Source of the DNA: a bacterium
GTDB taxonomy: Bacteria; Zhuqueibacterota; Zhuqueibacteria; Residuimicrobiales; Krinioviventaceae
Reading direction: 5' to 3'
Length of the DNA stretch: 18,867 bases
NCBI GenBank assembly: GCA_024278645.1
Contig: JAJRST010000472.1
Location: 1 to 18,867 of the forward strand
In this document: positions 1 to 6,654 of the stretch, piece after piece
How the letters are laid out: the number at the start of each line of letters is the position of its first letter
Numbering within the stretch: the first letter of the stretch is position 1
The notes under the pieces: model-generated
The model's database searches: none
The model's input: only the letters and a program-made list of their open reading frames with translations
What the model was told of the DNA's origin: nothing
Position numbers and translations under genes: made by a program

Positions 1-318
1 GAAAAAGTAGCCCTGTAAATGGTGCAGATGAATGATATCGAATTGCGGCGCAAGGCGGCGAAAGCGATGCATCCACAAAGGGTCAAAATAGCTGTCCAGG
101 CCGAGCAGCCTGGTTTTTAGAAAATTGAACTTTGAGGACAAACCGCCGAGCGGGAAAGGGATGCTGCGGGGATCGTCGGAGTCGTCACGCGGGCAGAGGA
201 GAAAAGACTCGAAATCGGAGGTTTGGTTCAAACCTTTGTGCAGCGCCAGGACATGCGCGCCGGCGCCGCCCTTGCGCACGGTTGTGGTGACGCGAAGAAT
301 CCTAATGGGGCTGGTCAT
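1..318 (-). CDS. Glycosyltransferase, GT-B fold (GT4-like), N-terminal part
   Basis: This is the first 106 codons of a gene that runs off the left edge of the window. The protein begins MTSPIRILRVTTTVRKGGAG, and the KGGAGAHVLAL stretch matches the donor-side glycine-rich loop at the start of GT4-type (GT-B) glycosyltransferases. The segment FDIIHLHHLQG at about residues 92-102 is the usual end of the third Rossmann strand. The expected role is transfer of a sugar from an activated donor onto a lipid-linked glycan on the cytoplasmic face of the inner membrane. The ATG at 316-318 overlaps the 3' end of the GT9 gene by 17 bases, so translation is probably coupled; no strong Shine-Dalgarno is visible. 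The catalytic C-terminal domain (the E-x7-E region) lies outside the window, so the exact family and sugar cannot be given. Confidence 0.82.
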   Translation of the reverse strand, partial: MTSPIRILRVTTTVRKGGAGAHVLALHKGLNQTSDFESFLLCPRDDSDDPRSIPFPLGGLSSKFNFLKTRLLGLDSYFDPLWMHRFRRLAPQFDIIHLHHLQGYFF

Positions 319-1402
319 GTTTTTCTTGCAAAGAGCGTTGAATGATCCGTTCGGCTTCGGCGGCCACCTCCTCCGGTCGAATCAGCATCAGACATATTTT
401 GTCGTCGCAGGTTGTGGCCATGCAATGCCGGCATTTGACATCCTTGCGCAGCACCACGTGACCGTCGCCGAGGGGCTCCCATTTGCCGCGCACGTCGCGC
501 GCCGAAAAAATGGCCACGCAGGGCGTTTTCACCGCGGCCGCCAGGTGCATGGTTCCGGTGTCGTTGCCGATATACACATCGCATTTTTTCAGCAACGCCG
601 AACTCTGACGGACGCTCAGTTCGCCGGCGGTGTTGCAGCCGCGCTTCCAGGATCTCACCAGGGCGTCGCCGACCAGGCGGTCCGACTGATCGCCAAAAAC
701 GATCGGGAAAATGTCATATTGCTTTATCAATTTGTGGCCGACGTTCCAAAAGTTTTCCACCTTCCAGCGCTTTGCCGGCATTTTTGTTCCCGGCCCAAAG
801 CCGACGATGAGGCGGCCGTTGCGCTCGCCAAGATTGTCGCGCAGCCAGGACTCGGCAAAGGCGTGCTCTTTTTCATCCAGCAGGAGTTCCATTTTTGCCA
901 CGGCGGACTGCGGCGTCTCAAAGTCGTAGTTTTTAAACTGCGCCAAAAGCCAATCGGCTTCGTGCATCAAAGGGTGATCGGCGGATTCGGGGCGCTGTTC
1001 GCGTTGAAAGCCCCATAAATATTTGGCGCCGATGCATTTGAAGAAAAAGCGGTCGCGCCGCACCTGTTTTGGCGTTCTGGAAGACGGGGCGAGGTAAACC
1101 ACGGCATCGTAACGGAACAGCAATCTCGGCAACAGCAAAAGCATAAATATCTTTTGTTTCAAGCCGAACCGCCCCTCTTTCGATTTGCGGTAGGAAATAA
1201 ATTTGTCGAAAAGCGATGTATTTTCGAACACCTGCCTGGCGAGAACATATTTTTTGCCGGCAATCCTGTCGGACATTAGGGTAAATGTTGCGTTCGGAAA
1301 TTGTTCGCGAAAAAATTGTATCGCCGGAATGGAAACAATGGTGTCGCCCAGTTGCCCGATCCTGTAAAAAAGGATAGTCCTCACATCTTTTTCAGGTTTC
1401 AT
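302..1402 (-). CDS. Glycosyltransferase family 9 (ADP-heptose:LPS heptosyltransferase-like)
   Basis: The product is a 366-residue GT-B enzyme of the heptosyltransferase family (GT9). The N-terminus has the family signature ILFYRIGQLGDTIVSIPAI (about residues 10-28), where the G-x-L-G-D-T-I turn shapes the acceptor site. The C-terminal half carries VGFGPGTKMPAKRW (about 200-213) and the donor-binding motif YIGNDTGTMHLAAA (about 279-292). A cysteine-rich tail, CRHCMATTCDDKIC, resembles the cysteine cluster found near the C-terminus of many GT9 proteins. It probably adds heptose or a related sugar to a lipopolysaccharide or other lipid-linked glycan at the cytoplasmic membrane. The gene overlaps the sulfotransferase upstream by 11 bases and the next glycosyltransferase downstream by 17. 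A GAGG about eight bases before the ATG supports the start. It ends in TAG. Donor and acceptor are not predictable from this sequence. Confidence 0.9.
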   Translation of the reverse strand: MKPEKDVRTILFYRIGQLGDTIVSIPAIQFFREQFPNATFTLMSDRIAGKKYVLARQVFENTSLFDKFISYRKSKEGRFGLKQKIFMLLLLPRLLFRYDAVVYLAPSSRTPKQVRRDRFFFKCIGAKYLWGFQREQRPESADHPLMHEADWLLAQFKNYDFETPQSAVAKMELLLDEKEHAFAESWLRDNLGERNGRLIVGFGPGTKMPAKRWKVENFWNVGHKLIKQYDIFPIVFGDQSDRLVGDALVRSWKRGCNTAGELSVRQSSALLKKCDVYIGNDTGTMHLAAAVKTPCVAIFSARDVRGKWEPLGDGHVVLRKDVKCRHCMATTCDDKICLMLIRPEEVAAEAERIIQRSLQEKHDQPH

Positions 1403-2195
1403 AGCGCAGCCTCTTCACCCACTCGTTGTCGCTCTCGTAGCCAAGTTCGGTCAGCAGCCCCCGGGTATGGCGCTCAAACATTTCAGCCGCCTCTTTGCTG
1501 AAATAATTTCGCCAGTCGCCTACCACGCCTTTGCGCTTGTTCGAGGTTACATCTTCCTCACCCGCTTTACGCTTTGTCTGTTGTTGAAAGGAAAACTTTT
1601 TGACGGTCATGGTCAAAAGTTGTTCATCAACATTGTTTACATTTAATTTATGCAATAGATCGCAAAGTGCGGACAATGAATCGCGATTAAAATCCTCGTA
1701 ACGCACGACGATGACGTGTTCCCGAAACGCCCACTGCCGCACATGCCGCGGCCAGGAAATACGACATCCCGCCGGATGCTCGAACCACTCCCTTAGAAAC
1801 AACGGCATCACCTGGCGATGGTTGTTGTCATCAATTTTTAACAGCGATGGAAAACGCCGGGCATAGTAGCCGTCGCCCAAGCGGCGCAAGGCATAAAACA
1901 TCATGGAAACGGCGACGTCCCGCCCGTCGCGAAGCACGTAAACCGGGCGGCTGAGCCGCCGGTGATACTTCCAATGATTGTGGATGACAGCCCGGCAGGC
2001 GATGGGCAGCAGGCTGTGCTTGGGCAAGGGAATCTGCAAATAGTCGGACAGCAAATGCGCGATCCAGGTGCCGCCGGAACGCGGATACTCGACGACATAA
2101 TAAAAGGGGAAATAATCGCCGCAGCATATAGAGAGCGCCTTGGTACCCTGGTTGGCGGCTCGCTTGAAGAACGGCGCGATTCGGGACTCAAACAT
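1392..2195 (-). CDS. PAPS-dependent P-loop sulfotransferase
   Basis: The product is a 267-residue sulfotransferase of the Sulfotransfer_1 type, which moves sulfate from 3'-phosphoadenosine-5'-phosphosulfate (PAPS) to a hydroxyl group. Three cofactor motifs are visible in order: the 5'-phosphosulfate loop EYPRSGGTW (residues 36-44), the 3'-phosphate motif RDGRDVAVS (89-97) and the late RKGVVGDW (221-228) that closes over PAPS. Histidines 72 and 74 (IHNHW) sit where the catalytic base is usually found. There is no signal peptide or membrane segment, so it should act in the cytoplasm, on a glycan precursor before export. The ATG lies inside the end of the polymerase gene (8-base overlap) and its end overlaps the GT9 gene by 11 bases, placing it within the polysaccharide assembly operon. 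No genes for PAPS synthesis are in the window. A glycan acceptor is inferred from context only. Confidence 0.9.
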   Translation of the reverse strand: MFESRIAPFFKRAANQGTKALSICCGDYFPFYYVVEYPRSGGTWIAHLLSDYLQIPLPKHSLLPIACRAVIHNHWKYHRRLSRPVYVLRDGRDVAVSMMFYALRRLGDGYYARRFPSLLKIDDNNHRQVMPLFLREWFEHPAGCRISWPRHVRQWAFREHVIVVRYEDFNRDSLSALCDLLHKLNVNNVDEQLLTMTVKKFSFQQQTKRKAGEEDVTSNKRKGVVGDWRNYFSKEAAEMFERHTRGLLTELGYESDNEWVKRLRYET

Positions 2196-3687
2196 GCGAC
2201 GCGCCCGCCCTTTGTTTGACGCGGTAAAATATTTTATAGACGCCCGACATGAGCAGCAAAAGAATGATCAAAAGGGGGAATTCGCGCAGCAGCCGGTAGA
2301 CGTATTGCGTGTGCGTCCACTGGTGCACATTCACCAGCAGCGGCACGAGGAAAAAAATAGCATAAATATTTTGATACAAGTTCCATCCGATTTTTTTCAG
2401 GATGAGAAAAAGGACGATGAACATGTAAAAGGGAATCACCAACACCCCGAACCAGCCGAGAGCGGCGAACGCGTGACCCAACAGCGGCACGGTTGGAAAA
2501 CCGATGACGCCGAATTTGCGCAGTCCCAGCTCCCAGGTCACTTCATCGGCCTGTGAGATGGTCGACTTTTTGGCATAGAGGAACTTTGGCAGCACCCTGG
2601 TGTAGCCGCGCAGCAGCGTGCCGCCGCCGAGCGCCTCCTGCTGCTCCACCGTGTCGATGATCAAATCAATGTGCTGGATGGTGGCAAAACGATCGATAAA
2701 AAACATGTTGCGACCGAAATATTCAAAGTCATAGCCGCTTTTGCGATGCGACAACACTTTGGTCAAAAGCGACTCCAACTGCTGCTTGCTCAAAACCGAG
2801 CGCCAGTTGTCGCGAAGAAAATCAACCTTTTGCGGAAAACTGAGAAACCACAGTTCCGAACGAAAGGTGTGCACCACCGGCCCGAAAATAAAAAAAGCAA
2901 AGGCGATAAAAAGCGTCAGCGTGGCGATTTGCGTTTTGCTGATGACGCGCCGAAAATAAAACGATGTTAAATAATAGCTGAGAAATGTATAGGCGAGCTC
3001 GATTTTACGGCTTTCGACGATGCCGATGATCGAGCCGACGACGATGAGAAAAATCACCCAACCGTTCAACGACTTTTTGCCTTTCGAAGACAAAATGACG
3101 TACGCCGTTGCGGCGATAATGGACATGTAAAAGACATGGAAAAAGGACGCAAAGCCGCCAAAGCTGGACTCTTCGGTGTAAAAGGAGGCGCGCCGGTCAA
3201 TCAGAAAGCGCTGATTGAGGAGCCAGAAAAAGGCGCCGACGATAAAACTGACGATTGAGAGATACTTTAGATACCTGGCGTCCGTGGTTGCCTTGAACAA
3301 CGGCCTCCCTATGGGCACAAGGCGAACGATCTTTAACGCGAAATAAAGTTCGAGCACGCCCAGCAGCACGACAATAAAAACGGCCGAGGGTTGATAGAGA
3401 TTGCTGTCCAGCGATTGAAAAAAGAAAGTTTTTAAAACCACGCCAAAGGTCGCCGTATTAAAGACAAAGAAAAAGCCGACCACGCTGGCGCTGTTTTCAA
3501 TGCCGAGTTCCAACAGCACTAACAAGCTCATGACAATGACGATAAAAGCGATCATCAAAATAAACGGCGGCGTGCCGAAAAACAATTGCAGCAGCAAGAT
3601 CACAAACAACACGGCGAGCCCGAAAAACAGATGCCGTCTTCCGGATGAGGCCGCCGCCAGGGTGTTTTTTTGTCTTTTAAAAATCAT
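2188..3687 (-). CDS. Polytopic O-antigen/oligosaccharide polymerase-like protein (Wzy-type)
   Basis: This 499-residue protein is almost wholly membrane-embedded. I count about ten to twelve hydrophobic helices, with a large hydrophilic region between roughly residues 270 and 400 before the last three helices. That layout, many helices plus one long periplasmic loop in the second half, is typical of Wzy and O-antigen ligase families, which link lipid-borne repeat units on the periplasmic side. Sequence conservation in these families is very low and I see no diagnostic motif, so the call rests on topology and on position between a flippase and transferases. The ATG overlaps the flippase stop as ATGA (3684-3687), and the 3' end overlaps the sulfotransferase start by 8 bases. 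Alternatives are an O-antigen ligase (WaaL-like) or a glycan acyl or phosphate transferase. Confidence 0.75.
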   Translation of the reverse strand: MIFKRQKNTLAAASSGRRHLFFGLAVLFVILLLQLFFGTPPFILMIAFIVIVMSLLVLLELGIENSASVVGFFFVFNTATFGVVLKTFFFQSLDSNLYQPSAVFIVVLLGVLELYFALKIVRLVPIGRPLFKATTDARYLKYLSIVSFIVGAFFWLLNQRFLIDRRASFYTEESSFGGFASFFHVFYMSIIAATAYVILSSKGKKSLNGWVIFLIVVGSIIGIVESRKIELAYTFLSYYLTSFYFRRVISKTQIATLTLFIAFAFFIFGPVVHTFRSELWFLSFPQKVDFLRDNWRSVLSKQQLESLLTKVLSHRKSGYDFEYFGRNMFFIDRFATIQHIDLIIDTVEQQEALGGGTLLRGYTRVLPKFLYAKKSTISQADEVTWELGLRKFGVIGFPTVPLLGHAFAALGWFGVLVIPFYMFIVLFLILKKIGWNLYQNIYAIFFLVPLLVNVHQWTHTQYVYRLLREFPLLIILLLLMSGVYKIFYRVKQRAGASHV

Positions 3688-5048
3688 ACCTGCGTCGTCG
3701 AAAAATGATTATTTTTTTGAAACAGTGACCCTACAGATGGATCAATGCCGACTATTTTCAGGTTCAAAAGCAAAAGCGTCACGTTCCATACGATCATTGT
3801 CAACGCCGACGCCAATGCCGCGCCGAGCGCTCCCCACCGGGGTATCAACAAAAAACTCAGCACAAGAGCAAAGGCGACCGCCGCCGCCATGGCCCGCGCC
3901 GTAATATTCTGATGCCCGGTCAAATTCAAAAGATAGGAAGCCGGGCCGACAAAAGATTTGATCATAAACCCCGCGAGCAGAATGAGCAATACCAGATAGC
4001 CGTCCACAAATTCCGGGCCGAAAAATCCTAAAATCCGGCGCCCGCCGAAAAAGATGACCAGCCCCGCGATAAAGGTGACGGCGGCGATGCCGGCGGCGGC
4101 GAGGCGCAGCAGCGATTGCAGCTCGCGTTTTTTATCCGCGTAAAACAACTCGCTGATCATCGGCGCGGCGATCGAGTTCACCGCCAGCAGAGCAAACGTC
4201 GCCAGCATGACGATGCGGGCGCTCGCCGAAAACACGGCCACTTCCTCGGCCGGCCTGAACATTCCCAGGATGACTATGGCCGCCTGGCTGAGGATGATGT
4301 TCATACTGTTCATGAGCAGCATGGGCGCGGACACCCGGACCCAGGCGCGGCTTTTCCGTTGCGAGTGCATGCGGCGGGACTCCCCGGGCAGCGCCCGGAG
4401 CAGTAAAAACGTACCAAACACAAAGGCAAAGAAAACCGCGACCAAGTGCGCCGCCCACGCCCATGCGGCGCCAAAGTGCGCAAGCCGCCCGGCCAGCAGC
4501 CAGGCGACGGCCATTAGCAGCAGCGGCCGCAGCACGCCTTCGGGCAATTCCGACAGAACCACTCGCTTTAATCCTCGAAGACAGGATTGCCGAATCGCCG
4601 TCCATGCAAAAAAGGGCAACACCAAAAGCATGATGCGGAACGACAGCAGCAGTTCGGCGTCGAGGCGATGACGCAGCAGGATCAGCATGAGCTGGCCGAG
4701 AACGACAAAAACCAGCGAAACGACGCCGACCAGGGAAAATGAAAAGCGGATGACGCCTCGAAACAGCGGCCATTGGCGCTTGACCTTGTATTCGGGCAAA
4801 AAACGCAGCAGCGACGTTTCAAATCCCATTTTGGCAAAAATGGCCAGTACGGTCATCCAACTGAGGGCGTAGGCGTAAACGCCGTACTGCGCGGCGCCGA
4901 GCAGCCGGGCCAGCACCACCTGCGACAGGAAAACCAGGGCGGCGCCGAAAAACCTGGCGATAAAGGAGCCGGCCGCTCCTTTTACAAAAACGGATCGGTC
5001 GCCGTCGCTCCGAATCATGGAGATAATTTTATCGACTCCCAAAGTCAT
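3684..5048 (-). CDS. Lipid-linked oligosaccharide flippase (Wzx/polysaccharide_synt family)
   Basis: The product is a 454-residue multi-spanning protein of the MOP superfamily. It is expected to flip undecaprenyl-linked repeat units from the cytoplasmic to the periplasmic leaflet. The N-terminal region reads FFGAALVFLSQVVLARLLGA then QYGVYAYALSW and LLRFLPEY, a pattern highly characteristic of Wzx and related exporters. About 12 to 14 hydrophobic helices follow, with the usual two-lobed arrangement. I chose the ATG at 5046-5048; an in-frame TTG two codons upstream (5054) would add only two residues, and neither has a convincing Shine-Dalgarno. The start codon lies inside a 22-base sequence that recurs at 9203-9224. 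The end overlaps the polymerase gene by 4 bases. Substrate identity cannot be read from the sequence. Confidence 0.88.
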   Translation of the reverse strand: MTLGVDKIISMIRSDGDRSVFVKGAAGSFIARFFGAALVFLSQVVLARLLGAAQYGVYAYALSWMTVLAIFAKMGFETSLLRFLPEYKVKRQWPLFRGVIRFSFSLVGVVSLVFVVLGQLMLILLRHRLDAELLLSFRIMLLVLPFFAWTAIRQSCLRGLKRVVLSELPEGVLRPLLLMAVAWLLAGRLAHFGAAWAWAAHLVAVFFAFVFGTFLLLRALPGESRRMHSQRKSRAWVRVSAPMLLMNSMNIILSQAAIVILGMFRPAEEVAVFSASARIVMLATFALLAVNSIAAPMISELFYADKKRELQSLLRLAAAGIAAVTFIAGLVIFFGGRRILGFFGPEFVDGYLVLLILLAGFMIKSFVGPASYLLNLTGHQNITARAMAAAVAFALVLSFLLIPRWGALGAALASALTMIVWNVTLLLLNLKIVGIDPSVGSLFQKNNHFSTTQV

Positions 5049-5129
5049 CGCCAAGGCGTCCCACGCGATCTCGAAGCTTTATGCTTTAATTCGGCAATTC
5101 TTCGATCAACGGTTAATATTTGCAATGAC
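5044..5129. repeat. Palindrome-ended repeat, copy 1 (possible miniature element)
   Basis: On the plus strand the segment begins GTCATCGCCAA and ends TTTGCAATGAC. The reverse complement of the end matches the beginning at 9 of 11 positions, giving terminal inverted repeats. The left end, extended to 5041-5062, matches the reverse complement of 9203-9224 at 21 of 22 positions. GTCATTGC-type ends are reminiscent of small intergenic palindromic repeats common in many bacterial genomes. The flippase start codon falls inside the left end. With only two copies in view, the outer limits are provisional. Confidence 0.45.
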
Positions 5130-5217
5130 GTTCTTTCTTTTGCAATTCGAATTGGCTCTGCTATTCGCACCCGGCGGCCTGCTTTCGCGTTCATAAGCGT
5201 CGGCTCGCCAAAAGGCT
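5049..5217. other. Intergenic spacer between the lipoprotein gene and the flippase gene
   Basis: These 169 bases separate the beta-helix lipoprotein stop from the flippase start. They contain a perfect 12-base palindrome, CAATTCGAATTG (5143-5154), and most of an 86-base segment (5044-5129) bounded by imperfect inverted ends, described as a repeat below. A 49-codon minus-strand reading frame (5045-5194) ends in an ATGA overlap with the flippase ATG, but its protein is basic, unlike anything I know, and has no ribosome-binding site. I do not count it as a gene. I see no convincing terminator or promoter here, so the flippase may be transcribed by read-through from upstream. Confidence 0.5.
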
Positions 5218-6636
5218 CTATCGCGGATAGGCGTCCGGGAACATCTCCCCGGCCACGGGCTCGACGAGAATCTTCCACGTCGCTTCGACGCCGCCCTCCT
5301 TTGCCTGGCGGTCGTCGATAATCAGGCGCGACGCCTCCGTGGCCGGCAGCCCGTCCCAATAGTTGTTGGCGGCGTCGATATCAACGTAATAATACAAACT
5401 TTTTGAATAGGCATAGATAAGGTCTTGTCCGCTGATGCCGGTAAAATTATTAAAGTTGATATTCGGCGTGGAGGCGTGATGAATTTCGATAAAATACTGC
5501 GAGCAATCGTTGAACGTATTGCTGCTGATCGGGTACAGCACATCGCGATCGAAAGAAAAATTATAAACGCCGACGTTGCAGTTGTTGATCACATTGTGCG
5601 ACGCCTCGCCGGAGGCGCCATAGATCATGCTGACGCCGCGAAAGCAGGCGTTGAAAAAGTTGTCCGTGGTCTGTACGACGGAAGCGTTGGCGGTGACGCC
5701 GCTGGATTCGGCGCCGCCGGTAATTTTATGAAACACATTGTGATGAATGTTGGCCTGCGTCTGCGTCTCGCACACAATGCCCATGCTCGAATCGTAAAAA
5801 TAGCTTTGCGAAACCTCGATCACGGATTCGCGTGATGCAAAAATGCCGGCGTCGATGATTTGCGAAAACACGCCGCGCTCGACAGTCAACGTCGACGAGC
5901 GCACCGAGACGGCGACCTTGGCGTAATCCATTCTCACGTCCTTGAACGTTCCCGCCTTGGCCAGGTTAAAACCGGCCCAGTAGGTTTGCGTTTCATATTC
6001 TCCCACGGTGTTGGAGGTGAACCACACCGGTTCATCCGTCGAGCCAAAGCAGTTGACCTGCCCCTCGCCGTTGATGCGGTAACTGCCGTCAAAGCGAATC
6101 ACGGCGCCCTTGTCGACAATCAGCGCGCCGTTGCCCGGCACGGTGATGTTGCCGGTGACGATGACATGCTGGTACGCCGGCCATTCCGTATAGGAATTTA
6201 AAACGCCGGATTGGCGAATTTCGCGCACCAGGGTCACCTTGGGCAGCTCGGTCTCGCCGTCGACGTTGTACAGGTAGCGCCAGCCGTAGCCGCGCTTTTC
6301 AATGACCAGGTTGTACAGCGCCTGCGGTACATCGATGAACTCGTAATAGCCGTCGGCGTCGGTCCGCGTGGTGAACAGCGGCTCGGAACGTCGATGATCG
6401 AATATGTTGGCCTGGGTCTGCAACATGCCCAGGGTTGTGTAATTATTCGTCGCCTGCATGACGGTGGAATCGATTTCGGCCAAAGGGTAAAGCGACGCCT
6501 TGACGCCGCCAAGTTCGCTCTGGCCCCGAAGCTCTACATTGCCGAAAATGGAAATATTCTTCGGCTGCACAAGATTGCGCGTGCACGCCAGCAGCATAAT
6601 AAAAATGACGCCGACGCCCAGTATTATTTTTTTCAT
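5218..6636 (-). CDS. Lipoprotein with regulatory-like beta-sandwich and right-handed beta-helix
   Basis: The product is a 472-residue probable outer-membrane or surface lipoprotein. The signal peptide MKKIILGVGVIFIMLLAC ends in a lipobox (LLAC), so Cys18 would be lipidated. Residues about 28-137 resemble a carboxypeptidase-regulatory-like beta-sandwich, with the hallmark TDADGYYEF turn near residue 92. From about residue 155 to 430 the sequence has short repeating strands rich in N, G, V and I (for example ANIHHNVFHKITGG and ASHNVINNCNVGVYNF). This is typical of NosD/pectate-lyase-like parallel beta-helices, the fold of many polysaccharide lyases and epimerases. An ATG at 6634-6636 preceded by GGAGG (6641-6645) is the better start than a TTG five codons upstream. 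The gene begins 18 bases after the permease stop, so the two are probably co-transcribed. A role in binding or processing the exported polysaccharide is inference; no catalytic residues can be assigned. Confidence 0.8.
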   Translation of the reverse strand: MKKIILGVGVIFIMLLACTRNLVQPKNISIFGNVELRGQSELGGVKASLYPLAEIDSTVMQATNNYTTLGMLQTQANIFDHRRSEPLFTTRTDADGYYEFIDVPQALYNLVIEKRGYGWRYLYNVDGETELPKVTLVREIRQSGVLNSYTEWPAYQHVIVTGNITVPGNGALIVDKGAVIRFDGSYRINGEGQVNCFGSTDEPVWFTSNTVGEYETQTYWAGFNLAKAGTFKDVRMDYAKVAVSVRSSTLTVERGVFSQIIDAGIFASRESVIEVSQSYFYDSSMGIVCETQTQANIHHNVFHKITGGAESSGVTANASVVQTTDNFFNACFRGVSMIYGASGEASHNVINNCNVGVYNFSFDRDVLYPISSNTFNDCSQYFIEIHHASTPNINFNNFTGISGQDLIYAYSKSLYYYVDIDAANNYWDGLPATEASRLIIDDRQAKEGGVEATWKILVEPVAGEMFPDAYPR

Positions 6637-6654
6637 GGCGCCTCCAAGCAACCG

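Noticed and set aside
125..1018. A 297-codon plus-strand frame opposite the GT9 gene
   Set aside because: It is the complement of a well-supported GT9 gene and shows no family motif.
4132..4773. A 213-codon minus-strand frame within the flippase gene
   Set aside because: Arg/Ala/Gly/His-rich translation in another phase of the flippase gene; no hydrophobic pattern or motif of its own.
5045..5194. A 49-codon minus-strand frame ending in an ATGA overlap with the flippase start
   Set aside because: The overlap is tempting, but the protein is basic and unlike known families, lacks a ribosome site and runs through the repeat element, so it is probably incidental.
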